Shown here: in pieces, positions 16,791 through 25,792 of the stretch
Layout of the letters: each line of letters begins with the position of its first letter
How positions within the stretch are numbered: the stretch's first letter is position 1
From: Planctomycetota bacterium
Lineage (GTDB): Bacteria; Planctomycetota; Planctomycetia; Pirellulales; Pirellulaceae
Direction of reading: 5' to 3'
Length of the DNA: 64,000 nucleotides
Assembly: GCA_014238905.1 (NCBI GenBank)
Contig: JABAAE010000016.1
Span: forward strand, 1 to 64,000
Made by a program: the position numbers and the translations under genes
The notes under the pieces: generated by a model
The model's input: the letters and a program-made list of their open reading frames with translations, nothing else
The model's database searches: none
Told to the model about the DNA's origin: nothing

Positions 16791-18350
16791 TTATTTGACG
16801 CCCAGACTTTCCAGGTTGATCTGTTTCTGCAGGTCGAGATCCATTAACCCATTCAGTTCTGACCATTGGTTGGCCACGCTGGTTAGGGTTTGAGCCACGG
16901 ATTGAGACTGGAAACACTTTTCCATTTCCTGGGACAGGATTTTTTCGTACCGACTGGAGGCGGCAATCCGGGGACGCATCATCCATACCGTGGCCTCATT
17001 GGCTGCTTGAATATTGTCCGCTAGTTGATCGGCTGCCGAGATCGGGTACCGGGGATCCATCCATTGGGACACACTGCCCATCTGACTCGCCCGGGAGGGG
17101 AATCCATTGCGTCGATCAGCGGTGAAGAGTTTTTCAGAAAATTGTTTGCCTACCAGGAGTCCAATTCTCCTGGCAGCAACGCTGGCCTGAGATGTGGTTT
17201 TCAGGATCGAAAGGGACTGTCCACTCGTTCCCAAAAAAGGAACCTGGAATTGATCGGCATCAGACGCCTCCCATTGATTGTCCGAAAAATTAAAGTTGGA
17301 TTGGGAGCCTGGGATGGGGTGGATAGCGACCCGTTGCTGGGGCAGGCTATCGATTTCGGCCTGATCGTCGAGCGGGTGGGGCCAAGTGATCGCCATCACA
17401 GATTCCCCACGAAGGAACGCGTTTTCCACCGCCAGCGGATCAAGTTGGCGATGATCGGGATGGAATCTTGAACGGGTCGTTTTTAATTCTGAGAGTGCCT
17501 TTTGAAATGGTTCACGGTCTATTAGTGGCAGCCAAGAGGTGTAATTGAATAACGAAGAATACCTGCCCCGCGCTCGCACGTAGCTCGCCGACCGTGTTAA
17601 AAGGGTCACCGATTTCCAGCGTTGGTCCAAGGGCTCGATCGTGGGGCTCCATATTTTGCCCGTTAACAGTTCGCCGTTGTTTTTCTTTTCCACCAGCGTT
17701 CGGCAAACACGATCGTATTGCTGCCAGTTGGTCGGGGTGGGGATTTCGAATTTTTCCAGGATGTCGGTCCTAACAAGCAACATCAACGAAGTGGTTCCGT
17801 TGGAGATCGCCATGGGCGTTTTTCGGTGACGGGAAAAAAGTCGTTGATTTAGGAAGACGTCGTTTTCTGCATAACTTTCCGACTTGGTGACATATGACGG
17901 AATCGATCGCAGGAGTTTTGCATTAACCAAATCACCAAATCGGTTTGGTGGATAAATGATTAGGTCGCCTGCAAGGGGATTGGCGAGATATTGATCGGTA
18001 TCGGTAACGTGAAAAATGACCTGACCGAGTTCGAGCGACTGAAATTCTTTTTGGATCTCAATGGCCAATGGAGGTAACTCATCGCCGTTGGAATCAGTTG
18101 GGTCGGAAGGCTTGTTTCCAGAGGATTGGGATAAAGCAGGTTGGGGGACTTGATCAGCTAGAATAACGATCGTGACGGTGTTCTGTTGGGGTTTGGCGGT
18201 TTCCTGCTCGGGGGCGGTTTTTTCCTTTTGACCGAGATTCCCGCCGCATCCCGATAGGGTGATGGATCCTAATAAAAACCATCCCAGACAAAACGCGAGT
18301 CGGTTTGCTGAAGGATGGTTTAACGAGATCGATGACTTGACTTGCCGCAT
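16791..18350 (-). CDS. Orphan extracellular solute-binding lipoprotein (family 1-like)
   Basis: 519 residues from ATG 18350; the open frame extends to 18425 but the upstream part is basic and would displace the signal. Residues 1-35 form a lipoprotein signal with lipobox TLSGC (C35). The body resembles sugar-type (UgpB/MalE-like) solute-binding proteins: an initial strand NTVTIVILADQVP, AGDLIIYPPNRFGDLVNAKLL, TSLMLLVRTDILEKFEIPTPTNWQQYDRVCRTL and LRGESVMAITWPHPLDD. No permease or ATPase genes are adjacent. It is divergent from the xylulokinase-like gene across 226 bp, hinting at, but not proving, a sugar link. No clear ribosome site. Confidence 0.75.
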   Translation of the reverse strand: MRQVKSSISLNHPSANRLAFCLGWFLLGSITLSGCGGNLGQKEKTAPEQETAKPQQNTVTIVILADQVPQPALSQSSGNKPSDPTDSNGDELPPLAIEIQKEFQSLELGQVIFHVTDTDQYLANPLAGDLIIYPPNRFGDLVNAKLLRSIPSYVTKSESYAENDVFLNQRLFSRHRKTPMAISNGTTSLMLLVRTDILEKFEIPTPTNWQQYDRVCRTLVEKKNNGELLTGKIWSPTIEPLDQRWKSVTLLTRSASYVRARGRYSSLFNYTSWLPLIDREPFQKALSELKTTRSRFHPDHRQLDPLAVENAFLRGESVMAITWPHPLDDQAEIDSLPQQRVAIHPIPGSQSNFNFSDNQWEASDADQFQVPFLGTSGQSLSILKTTSQASVAARRIGLLVGKQFSEKLFTADRRNGFPSRASQMGSVSQWMDPRYPISAADQLADNIQAANEATVWMMRPRIAASSRYEKILSQEMEKCFQSQSVAQTLTSVANQWSELNGLMDLDLQKQINLESLGVK

Positions 18351-18576
18351 GTTGGTTGTTGTGTGTTGGGTTTGAGATTGCAAAGATAATTCAACAGTTT
18401 TCCGTCTATTACGACGATTCGACAATAGCCGGTTCAGACAAAGCGGATTAAAATTTGCTATTTACTCCAAATCGTCGTGGCTGGTGAGCGACGGGGGGGA
18501 GTGGGCTGGGCCGGCCACGGTGAATACCGGGGCTGGATCACAACGGATATCGGATTTTTTTGAAAGTGATGACTTC

Positions 18577-20094
18577 ATGGGTTTTTTTCTCGGCGTAGAC
18601 ATTGGAACATCAGGCACCAAGACGATTCTGATGCGTGAGGATGGCCACATCCTTGCTGAAGCATCTCAGGCTTATCCGTCTTATCATCCCAAGCCCCTTT
18701 GGAGTGAACAGGATCCAGAGGATTGGTGGAAGGCGACTGTCAAAACTATTCGGAGTGTTGTGCGAAAATCCAAGGTAAAACCAGCCGACGTCAAGTCCAT
18801 TGGTTTGTCTGGACAGATGCATGGATCGGTATTTTTGGACCGCCACCAAAAAGTGATCCGCAAAGCACTGCTCTGGAACGATCAACGGACTGCGGCCGAG
18901 TGTGTCGAAATCGAAGAGAGGGCCGGTGGCCGGAAAAAATTGATCCGCATGGTCGCCAATCCTGCGTTGACTGGTTTTACCGCTCCGAAAATTCTGTGGC
19001 TGCGCAACAATGAGCCGAGGAATTTCGACAGGACGGATAAAGTTCTTTTGCCCAAGGACGATGTGCGGCGAAGGTTGACAGGCGAATTAGCGACCGACGT
19101 CAGTGATGCCAGCGGAATGCTTTTATTGGATGTAAAAAAACGGAACTGGTCCAAAACGTTGCTGAGCAAGCTCGAACTGGATCCATCGCTATTGGCGGAC
19201 TGTTATGAATCCGAAGAGGTGACCGGTCATTTGACTTCTGCGGCTGCAAAGCAGCTTGGTTTGACCACTGATTGTGCGGTGGTCGGTGGTGCGGGCGATT
19301 GTGCAGCCAATGCGGTTGGAACCGGCGTGGTGAAAAGCGGTGTTCTGTCTACATCGATTGGAACGTCGGGTGTGATGTTTGTGCATTCCGATGAGGTCGA
19401 AGTCGATCCGTCCGGACGATTGCATACTTTCTGCCATGCGGTCAAGGGAAAGTGGCACATGATGGGAGTCAGTCTGACCGCCGGGGGATCGTTGGAATGG
19501 TTTGTGCAAAACCTGTGTGCGCATCTGGGGCGGCGGGCCGATCCCTATTCAGTTCTTAATCAAGAGGCAGCCAATATTCGGCCAGGAAGTGAAGGTTTGA
19601 CCTTTTTGCCCTACCTGGCTGGTGAACGAACTCCCCACGCGGATCCGGATGCCCGGGGATGTTGGGTGGGCCTGACCCTGAAGCATACCAGAGGGCATCT
19701 TGTGCGGGCGATCATGGAGGGCGTCACCTACGGAATGCGTGACAGCCTCGAAATCATCAAATCGATGGGGGTGCCTGTTAAGCAAATCCGTGTTTCCGGA
19801 GGAGGGGCAAAGAGTGGTTTGTGGCGTCAGTTGCAGGCGGACGTCTTTGGTCAGAATGTGGTGACTATCAATGCCGAGCAGGGTCCCGCTTTTGGAGTGG
19901 CGCTGCTGGCTGCGGTCGGAGCTGGAGCGTACAAGAATATTGAAGAAGCGTGCGGGGCGACGATTAAGATTAACGAGAAGACGGCCAAGATTCAAAAAAA
20001 CCGACTTGCCTATGACAAACGCTTTCCGCTTTACCAAAATCTTTACCGATCTCTCAAAGATGATTTTCAGGCCATTTCAGAAATCGAGCAGTAG
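18577..20094 (+). CDS. xylB: Xylulokinase (FGGY carbohydrate kinase)
   Basis: 506 residues from ATG 18577, where the fold begins ([19 protein letters not shown], phosphate-1 motif); the open frame starts earlier but the extra residues are not kinase-like. Typical XylB features follow: [48 protein letters not shown] with the expected catalytic aspartate, [10 protein letters not shown] and a C-terminal [21 protein letters not shown] adenosine-binding segment. It should phosphorylate D-xylulose to xylulose-5-phosphate in the cytoplasm. No xylose isomerase gene lies nearby. Length matches the family (about 490-510). Another FGGY substrate cannot be excluded, but the MHGSV and DQRT blocks favour xylulose. 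Confidence 0.93.
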   Translation: MGFFLGVDIGTSGTKTILMREDGHILAEASQAYPSYHPKPLWSEQDPEDWWKATVKTIRSVVRKSKVKPADVKSIGLSGQMHGSVFLDRHQKVIRKALLWNDQRTAAECVEIEERAGGRKKLIRMVANPALTGFTAPKILWLRNNEPRNFDRTDKVLLPKDDVRRRLTGELATDVSDASGMLLLDVKKRNWSKTLLSKLELDPSLLADCYESEEVTGHLTSAAAKQLGLTTDCAVVGGAGDCAANAVGTGVVKSGVLSTSIGTSGVMFVHSDEVEVDPSGRLHTFCHAVKGKWHMMGVSLTAGGSLEWFVQNLCAHLGRRADPYSVLNQEAANIRPGSEGLTFLPYLAGERTPHADPDARGCWVGLTLKHTRGHLVRAIMEGVTYGMRDSLEIIKSMGVPVKQIRVSGGGAKSGLWRQLQADVFGQNVVTINAEQGPAFGVALLAAVGAGAYKNIEEACGATIKINEKTAKIQKNRLAYDKRFPLYQNLYRSLKDDFQAISEIEQ

Positions 20095-20182
20095 GACTCA
20101 GGTGATCCAGGCAAGCGAGATTTCTGGCGGGGCGAAGTCCTCCGCTTGAGCTCAGCGATAGCTGAGTGGCGGTTTGCCGGGT

Positions 20183-20860
20183 TTAGAATGGAATCAGCAG
20201 GGCATCGCATAAAAAACGCATCCAGGCTTTTCCCGTTTGGAAATGATCGATCATCAAAGCTGGGAAGTTGGGCTGCATGAATTCCATGCGATTCAAGGGA
20301 CACGTTGCAATAAAATCTTTTCTCTTTAAATCTTCGATTAGAGGGTGAGTTTTGGGGAAGTTTCGCGGTGCGGTTTTGAGTTGCGTGCCAGTGAGCGTAA
20401 ATCGTTGGCGAAACTTTTTTCCGTTTTTAGCTTTTTTCCATTGATCGGGTTGGGAATCGATCGTGCTCCGGATGCGCTGGAGTACAGGTCCTTCGGGCCG
20501 CCAGATTCCCATTCCCAAAAAACAATCGTCTGAAGAGATGTGCAGATAATAGCCTGGGGCGTGTACATTTTTTCCAAACTGGTGGCGGATTTGGATCCCG
20601 ATATTGGTTTTATAGGGAGTTTTGTCTTTTGCAAATCGTGTATCCCGGTAGATGCGCATTAGGGATCCGCCTGTCTTTTTGGCCACCGGCACGAAATAGG
20701 GAGAGACCTTTTGAAAGGTGTCTGCCAAGTCGGTTATTAGTTCCAGGCTGGGCGTTCGGACAGAGGTTTCATACCGATCTTTGTTTTTCGAAAACCAATC
20801 GCGGTTATTGTTGGCGTTGATGTCGCTCAGAAATTCGATTGTCTTTTTAGAAAACGCCAT
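20183..20860 (-). CDS. DUF2461 (TIGR02453) family protein
   Basis: 225 residues, soluble. The N-terminus (FSKKTIEFLSDINANNNRDWFSKNKDRYE) and the blocks GGSLMRIYRDTRFAKDKTPYKTN and GYYLHISSDDCFLGMGIWRP are the signature of DUF2461, a widespread family of unknown function that lacks recognised catalytic motifs. Length matches the family (about 220-230). It converges with the xylulokinase gene across 88 bp; no strong terminator is seen there, although CTCAGC-GATA-GCTGAG can form a small hairpin. Confidence 0.9.
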   Translation of the reverse strand: MAFSKKTIEFLSDINANNNRDWFSKNKDRYETSVRTPSLELITDLADTFQKVSPYFVPVAKKTGGSLMRIYRDTRFAKDKTPYKTNIGIQIRHQFGKNVHAPGYYLHISSDDCFLGMGIWRPEGPVLQRIRSTIDSQPDQWKKAKNGKKFRQRFTLTGTQLKTAPRNFPKTHPLIEDLKRKDFIATCPLNRMEFMQPNFPALMIDHFQTGKAWMRFLCDALLIPF

Positions 20861-21118
20861 GGTTCAAAGCCTCCCGGTAAAATAAATCCTCAAAACCGAT
20901 GGACTGCAACGAAAACCATCGTTTCGCCGCCAAAAAGGAAAAGGGGTGGCTCGCAATTTGGCGACGTTGACAATCAAAGCGGGCTCTTACGCTGAAATGA
21001 GGCAGGGTTCCAAGGGGGACCGTTTTTTGGGGGGTGTGATTTGGAATTGGGGGACTAACCGTTACACTACACCATTCAGGCTTCTTTCCTGTTTTACATA
21101 ATTTTTTTTCGGATTACG

Positions 21119-21877
21119 ATGCGGCGCCTAATCGCAATTATTTTCTTTGTCACCTGTTTTCCAACCATCGTGCTTGTGGGGACGGCAATTTATCTTGGCC
21201 AGGGGTTTAAAGCGCGGGCTAGTGACCAGTACGACGCGACGCGGTCGGTAGGCAAGGTGGTTGGAGTTGCCAATCCAGATGGTTCGCAAGACGAAAACGC
21301 TGATCAGAAAGATTGGCAGTCACTCTTCGACGGCCAATCTTTGGAACAATGGGAGGGTAAGGAGAAGGTCTTTCGGATTCAGGAAAAATCGATTGTGGCA
21401 GGCAGTCTTCTCAAAAAGATCCCCAATAACGAATTCCTCTGTACGCGAAAAAAATATGGTAATTTCGAACTCAAACTTCAGGCTAAGCTGATTGGCGATG
21501 GGCGGAACGCCGGTATTCAATTTCGTTCGAAACGAATTCCCGATCACCACGAAGTGATCGGTTATCAATGCGATATGGGAATCATGGGGAGTCGTTCTAT
21601 CTGGGGATCGTTGTATGACGAATCTCGACGTCGAAAATTTCTTGCCGAGGGGGATGCTGAAAAAACCAATACGGCCACCAAGGTGGATCAATGGAATCGT
21701 CTGGTGATTCGATGTGAGGGAACGAGAATACAAATTTGGGTGAATGACTATCAGACGGTGGACTATACCGAGACCGATGAGGGGATTGAAAAATCAGGAA
21801 TCATCGGCCTGCAAATACATGGAGGAAAGCCTGCCGAAGCCTGGTACAAAGATCTGCAGATTAGGTCCCTTGAATAA
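21119..21877 (+). CDS. Secreted DUF1080-like (3-keto-disaccharide hydrolase family) protein
   Basis: 252 residues. A hydrophobic N-terminus (IAIIFFVTCFPTIVLVGTAIYLG) acts as signal peptide or anchor. Residues from about 62 on form a concanavalin-like DUF1080 domain: WQSLFDGQSLEQWEGKEKVFRIQEKSIVAG, FLCTRKKYGNFELKLQAKL, NAGIQFRSKRIPDHHEVIGYQCDMG and a terminal GIIGLQIHGGKPAEAWYKDLQIRSL. Planctomycetes encode many paralogues, some shown elsewhere to act on 3-keto-sugars; the substrate here is unknown. It stands alone. Its stop codon lies in a 14-bp perfect duplication. Confidence 0.9.
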   Translation: MRRLIAIIFFVTCFPTIVLVGTAIYLGQGFKARASDQYDATRSVGKVVGVANPDGSQDENADQKDWQSLFDGQSLEQWEGKEKVFRIQEKSIVAGSLLKKIPNNEFLCTRKKYGNFELKLQAKLIGDGRNAGIQFRSKRIPDHHEVIGYQCDMGIMGSRSIWGSLYDESRRRKFLAEGDAEKTNTATKVDQWNRLVIRCEGTRIQIWVNDYQTVDYTETDEGIEKSGIIGLQIHGGKPAEAWYKDLQIRSLE

Positions 21878-21899
21878 AGGTTAACGAATAAAGGTTAAC
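21872..21899. repeat. 14-bp perfect tandem duplication over a stop codon
   Basis: GAATAAAGGTTAAC occurs twice head to tail (21872-21885, 21886-21899). The first copy carries the TAA stop of the DUF1080-like gene. A T-run follows (21902-21908). Confidence 0.9.
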
Positions 21900-22030
21900 G
21901 ATTTTTTTGTGCTCCGATGTGAGTGATGATTTTGGGAAGGACCCGTTCTCTGACTGGATTGAATTGGAGATCGTTTTCGGCGCCTACCCGTGGAGATAGT
22001 GTTAGTAATGGTTGGCGGGAAATTTAATTG

Positions 22031-22657
22031 ATGGGTAAGTCGATACAGTTTTTTTATTTTGACCTCGGTAATGTGTTGCTCACATTCGATCACGGTCTTG
22101 CCTGCAAGCAGATAGGTGACCTTTGCGAATTGCCCCAATCGAGGGTCCGGGAGGTCGTCTTTGAATCCGAATTGCAAGAACAATATGAATCGGGCGAGAT
22201 TTCGTCAGAGGAATTCTTCGAGACATTTTGCGATCGGATGCAGGTCAGGCCCGATTTTAAACGGTTTTGCGAAGCGGCCAGTGCGATTTTTGAATTGAAT
22301 TTCCCTGTAGTCCCCATCGTCACGCAGTTGCGATCTTGTGGGAATCGGTTGGGGATTCTCTCCAATACTTGCCCGGCGCATTGGGATTATGTCTTGAATC
22401 GGCCGTATACATTGCTGTCCAAAGCGTTTGAGCATGCGATTTTGAGTTATGAAGTCAGGTGCCTCAAGCCTCAACGCGGCATTTACGATCGGGCCATCGA
22501 GAAAGCGGAATGTGATCCGGCGGAAATCTTCTTTGTGGACGACCGGCCGGAGAACGTCGCAGGCGCCGTCGAGGCAGGGATCGATGCGGTGGTGTTTACT
22601 TCGGCTGGGCAATTAATTGCCGATCTCGCCGCTCGGGATGCAAAATTCAATATTTAG
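22031..22657 (+). CDS. HAD-superfamily phosphatase (YihX-like)
   Basis: 208 residues from ATG 22031; a TTG just before it extends the frame by one codon. Motif I is FYFDLGNVLLTFD, the variant with Gly at the second Asp position common in YihX/epoxide-hydrolase-like HAD proteins. Motif II is LGILSNTCPAHW (S/T of motif II), the conserved lysine lies in SYEVRCLKPQRGIYDRAIE, and motif IV is FFVDDRPENVAGAVEAGIDAVVF. The cap is small and helical (subclass IA). A sugar-phosphate phosphatase role, as for YihX on glucose-1-phosphate, is plausible. Because motif I lacks the second Asp, catalysis should be checked. Confidence 0.88.
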   Translation: MGKSIQFFYFDLGNVLLTFDHGLACKQIGDLCELPQSRVREVVFESELQEQYESGEISSEEFFETFCDRMQVRPDFKRFCEAASAIFELNFPVVPIVTQLRSCGNRLGILSNTCPAHWDYVLNRPYTLLSKAFEHAILSYEVRCLKPQRGIYDRAIEKAECDPAEIFFVDDRPENVAGAVEAGIDAVVFTSAGQLIADLAARDAKFNI

Positions 22658-22834
22658 CGGTTGGCGTCGGTGAGGAACCGTTGGCTTGGTTTCAACGTCG
22701 GGGAGCACCCGTTTTTAGGTGGCGTGTGCGGAATGGAAGGATTCGTCTTGACCCCACGGCCGGTATTTTTGTAATTTCTATTCAATTATCGGCGCGCCAG
22801 CGGGCAGGGTCGATCGGTGGCCAATTGAGTTTGA

Positions 22835-23773
22835 ATGACAAAGATCGACGTGACCCAAAAAAAATCTAAATTGACGGTAATCGTTCCCTGTAAGAACGAG
22901 GAGTCCAATATCGGCGCGTGTATCGCTGCTTTTGCAGAGATAGCCGACGAAATCTTGATCGCTGATAGCGGATCCAAGGATGACACGCTAGATATTGTGC
23001 GAAGGATAGGCGGTTGTCGGATTATTGAACGAGAGTATCGCACTTCGGGAGACTTTAAGAATTGGGCGATTCCTCAGGCCAGCCATGAGTGGGTGTTGTT
23101 GGTGGATGCGGATGAGAGGGTCACGCCTGCTTTAACCAACGAGATTACCCGGTTGTTATCGCAGGAATCGACTCGGGATGGTTATTGGATCTACCGAGCT
23201 AACCACTTTATGGGGCATCGGATTCGATACGGAGGATGGAACAACGATTGTGTCCTTCGCTTGTTCAAGAGGGATCTTTCTCGTTACGAAGGACCGAGTG
23301 ACCATGGAGAAGTCGACGTATCCAGCGGCCGCGTTGGTAAGCTGAAGAACCGTTTGATTCATTATTCCTATTGGTCCTACGATGATCTCTTCCGAAAATT
23401 TCATCGTTACACCTCCCTGCAGGCCGAGCAGTGGGACGCTGCCGGTAAGAAAACGAATTTCTTTCAGATGATTTGGCGCCCAAGTTGGCGTTTTTTCAGG
23501 GATTATTTTCTTCAGCTCGGCATTCGTGATGGCATTATCGGTTTGCAATTGGCAATGATCGGTGCGTTCTATACCTTTACCAAGCAAGCCCGCCTTTGGG
23601 CATTGCAAAACGGGATCGCTCCCAGGATGGACGAATTTCTCGACGACGATATCCGCCGCCTCGAAGTGGACCGGCAGAGAATCGGTACCCAAAGAGACCG
23701 TTCCAAACCGGCGGGCCAAGATCAGGCTGCCGACCATTCGGAGTCGTCAAAACCGAATCAGGCGGCTGCTTGA
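22835..23773 (+). CDS. Glycosyltransferase family 2 (WaaE/KdtX-like)
   Basis: 312 residues. An N-terminal GT-A fold: LTVIVPCKNEESNIGACIAAF, EILIADSGSKDDTLDIVRRIG and LLVDADERV (DADE at 91-94, the DxD metal/nucleotide motif). The order and the YGGWNNDCVLRLFKRD block match lipopolysaccharide-core beta-glucosyltransferases of the WaaE type. The C-terminal part carries hydrophobic segments (DYFLQLGIRDGIIGLQLAMIGAFYTF) that probably associate with the membrane. It would transfer a sugar in envelope polysaccharide or LPS-like glycan synthesis. No other glycan genes are adjacent, so the acceptor is unknown. Confidence 0.9.
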   Translation: MTKIDVTQKKSKLTVIVPCKNEESNIGACIAAFAEIADEILIADSGSKDDTLDIVRRIGGCRIIEREYRTSGDFKNWAIPQASHEWVLLVDADERVTPALTNEITRLLSQESTRDGYWIYRANHFMGHRIRYGGWNNDCVLRLFKRDLSRYEGPSDHGEVDVSSGRVGKLKNRLIHYSYWSYDDLFRKFHRYTSLQAEQWDAAGKKTNFFQMIWRPSWRFFRDYFLQLGIRDGIIGLQLAMIGAFYTFTKQARLWALQNGIAPRMDEFLDDDIRRLEVDRQRIGTQRDRSKPAGQDQAADHSESSKPNQAAA

Positions 23774-24026
23774 AGCTCACTTTCTGGCAAAGAGGATGAT
23801 GTGAGCTGGACGTTACCTGAAAGCAGGAAACGCCACGATGTTACCTTTTCGGCACATTCCTGCGACCAAATCAGGGGTTCCGAAATCTGGACAAGCCATT
23901 GGCGTCAACGGTTGTTGGACGCGCGGTAGATCAATAGAATCGGGTGAACGTCAAATCACTTTTGGATGATCAGGAGTTTCCCTGGCTAATTCAAACGGTG
24001 TATGAATCGATTGGACTGAGGTTAAA

Positions 24027-24464
24027 ATGAGCGAGTTTACACATGCTGAACTAGAAGCTTACCTCGATGAATCGATCGATCCGGCCCGGGCGGCGGCAAT
24101 TGAATCGGCCATCAAGGAAGACGATGACTTGAAAAACCGCCTCTCTCATATCAATGGCAGACGGGATGCGGGAATTCATACCCTTGGAGAAATTTGGCGG
24201 CGACATCAAATGGGGGTTCCCAGTCGCGAAGATCTCGGGAGCTACTTGCTTGAAATTCTCGATGAAGACAAAACGAAATACATCGACTTCCGCATCAATA
24301 TTCTAAAATGCCAAGTCACAATTGCCAATTTGAATGATCTCACGCAACAGCAAAAAGGGAGCGATGAGTCGGTCGATTCCCGCCGAAAAAAATACTTCCG
24401 GTCCAGCGCGGGATTTTTTAAGAGTTCTTCCAGCGGTGATGAGGGTCAAGAGGACCCAAAGTGA
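24027..24464 (+). CDS. Small uncharacterised acidic protein, anti-sigma-like N-terminus
   Basis: 145 residues, no signal or membrane segment. The first ~45 residues (AELEAYLDESIDPARAAAIESAIKEDDDLKNRLSHIN) have the helical pattern seen in the N-terminal domain of planctomycete anti-sigma-like proteins, but without the HxxxCxxC zinc site. The remainder is charged, with a Lys/Arg/Ser-rich C-terminus (RRKKYFRSSAGFFKSSSSGD). No sigma factor gene is adjacent. Function unknown. ATG is preceded by GAGGTTAAA. Confidence 0.65.
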   Translation: MSEFTHAELEAYLDESIDPARAAAIESAIKEDDDLKNRLSHINGRRDAGIHTLGEIWRRHQMGVPSREDLGSYLLEILDEDKTKYIDFRINILKCQVTIANLNDLTQQQKGSDESVDSRRKKYFRSSAGFFKSSSSGDEGQEDPK

Positions 24465-25089
24465 ATCCGGTTGGAATGAAATCAGTTCATTTCAAACGAT
24501 TGAACTAACTGGAAAAAAACGGCGTCTGTTCTTTTTTCTGGGCCGTTTAGAAGCAAACCCTGGTGAGCCTTTTAAAAAGGTGGATCCAGCATCACCAATG
24601 CACCGCTGGTAAACACTGGCTGGCTGGCGGCGAGGGATCTGACGAGTTGGGTTTGGAAGGTTCGGCTGGATTGGATGGATCTGGAACCGGCTGGAAGAAT
24701 GTTCTGTTCTTTGGAAGCCCTTTGGTACTCTGGGTAATGATTTCGTTGCCATTTAATTCGAGGAGTCGCCGGCGGCAACTCATTGATGTCTTTTTCAGAA
24801 CGGGTGACGATGGAATTCAAATGGAGCGATGGAGGTGGATGCACAGATGTTAACCACCTGTCCTGACCGCACCATTTGCGTGTTCCAGCGCTGCGACGAT
24901 CTGATTGTCCCAAAAGGCCAATGCGAAACCACAGAAAATGGATTTGTCCAGTGAAAAATCACCGAAAAAACGACTTCTTTTTTATCTGGTTTCAAGACTC
25001 GACAGATTTGTTTGGTTGAGTTTATACTTGTGGCAGGCCAGTCAGTAGCACACGATTAAACACGGAAAGATTCGGGGGCACGTTTTAGG
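24465..25089. other. 625-bp intergenic region, no gene seen
   Basis: Open frames here are all below about 115 codons, mutually overlapping on both strands, and their translations look non-coding. It is locally A/T-rich with several A- and T-runs (for example 24511-24541 and 24953-24979), but no stem-loop with a U-tract or known riboswitch could be recognised. An unannotated small RNA is possible. Confidence 0.4.
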
Positions 25090-25557
25090 ATGGGACAGAA
25101 TTCACAGCCTTTATCTTCATCAGTTTTCAGTATCGATGTTTCGAGCGAATCCAAGGAGGACATTTCAAATCAGGCCGATAAGGAGGGTTCCAATACGGAA
25201 GAACTTCTCCAGCAGTTGGTGTTAGGTCAAGAGCGACAGAACGAATTGCTTGAGGAAATGTTAGACTCCTTGAGTGCCAGTCAGCGATCTCGGTCGATTG
25301 AATTGGGGCACTGGAAACAGGCCAATCCAGCATTGGCGGATCGTTGCCGAAAGGCGGCCGAGGTGCTAAGTGAGGTGCAAACGGAGTTTTTGGATACATT
25401 GACGGAAGAAATCGATAGTAATTCGGATACCTTGTTGGCTGGGGATTTCATGATGAATGAGTTCGTCGACCGATTTGGGCCGCGGTTGGCACACCTCAAC
25501 GGTGTTTTGCAGGTTCTTTCTCAGCTTAGTGCCAGTCCGTCGAAGATTTCGGATTAG
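25090..25557 (+). CDS. Uncharacterised coiled-coil protein
   Basis: 155 residues. A Ser/Glu-rich, probably disordered N-terminus (1-38) is followed by a coiled-coil helix (EELLQQLVLGQERQNELLEEMLDSLSAS) and a helical domain beginning LGHWKQANPALADRCRKAAEVLSEVQTEFLDTL. No signal, cysteine or catalytic motif. It does not match a family I recognise and may be specific to planctomycetes. It stands alone, with 625 bp upstream and 235 bp downstream without genes. ATG has weak ribosome signal (TTTTAGG). Function unknown. Confidence 0.7.
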   Translation: MGQNSQPLSSSVFSIDVSSESKEDISNQADKEGSNTEELLQQLVLGQERQNELLEEMLDSLSASQRSRSIELGHWKQANPALADRCRKAAEVLSEVQTEFLDTLTEEIDSNSDTLLAGDFMMNEFVDRFGPRLAHLNGVLQVLSQLSASPSKISD

Positions 25558-25792
25558 ATGAATTGCGAAGTGGGGCGGTGGGCAGTCCAGATCAGGCGAA
25601 AAAGGGGAACCTGATCGCCTGAGGTGCTCGTCGCCTGTATCCCTTGCCAGAAAAGCAGGCACGGTTTCACCTTGTGTTCTCGTTCAGTAGGTAGTCCCTC
25701 AAGCGGGCGAACCGATTAATGGATGGGTGAGGTGATTCTGAACAAATGATCCGGGCTGCAAACCGGGTGAACGAGGGAGTTGGGGACCGGTC

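Noticed and set aside
25558-25792. Possible TPP riboswitch before the NMT1/ThiY-like importer operon (words such as CCTGATCGCCTGAGG)
   Set aside because: The conserved TPP aptamer blocks (CTGAGA and the paired ACCTGATCTGGATAATGCC-type core) are not present in the right order.
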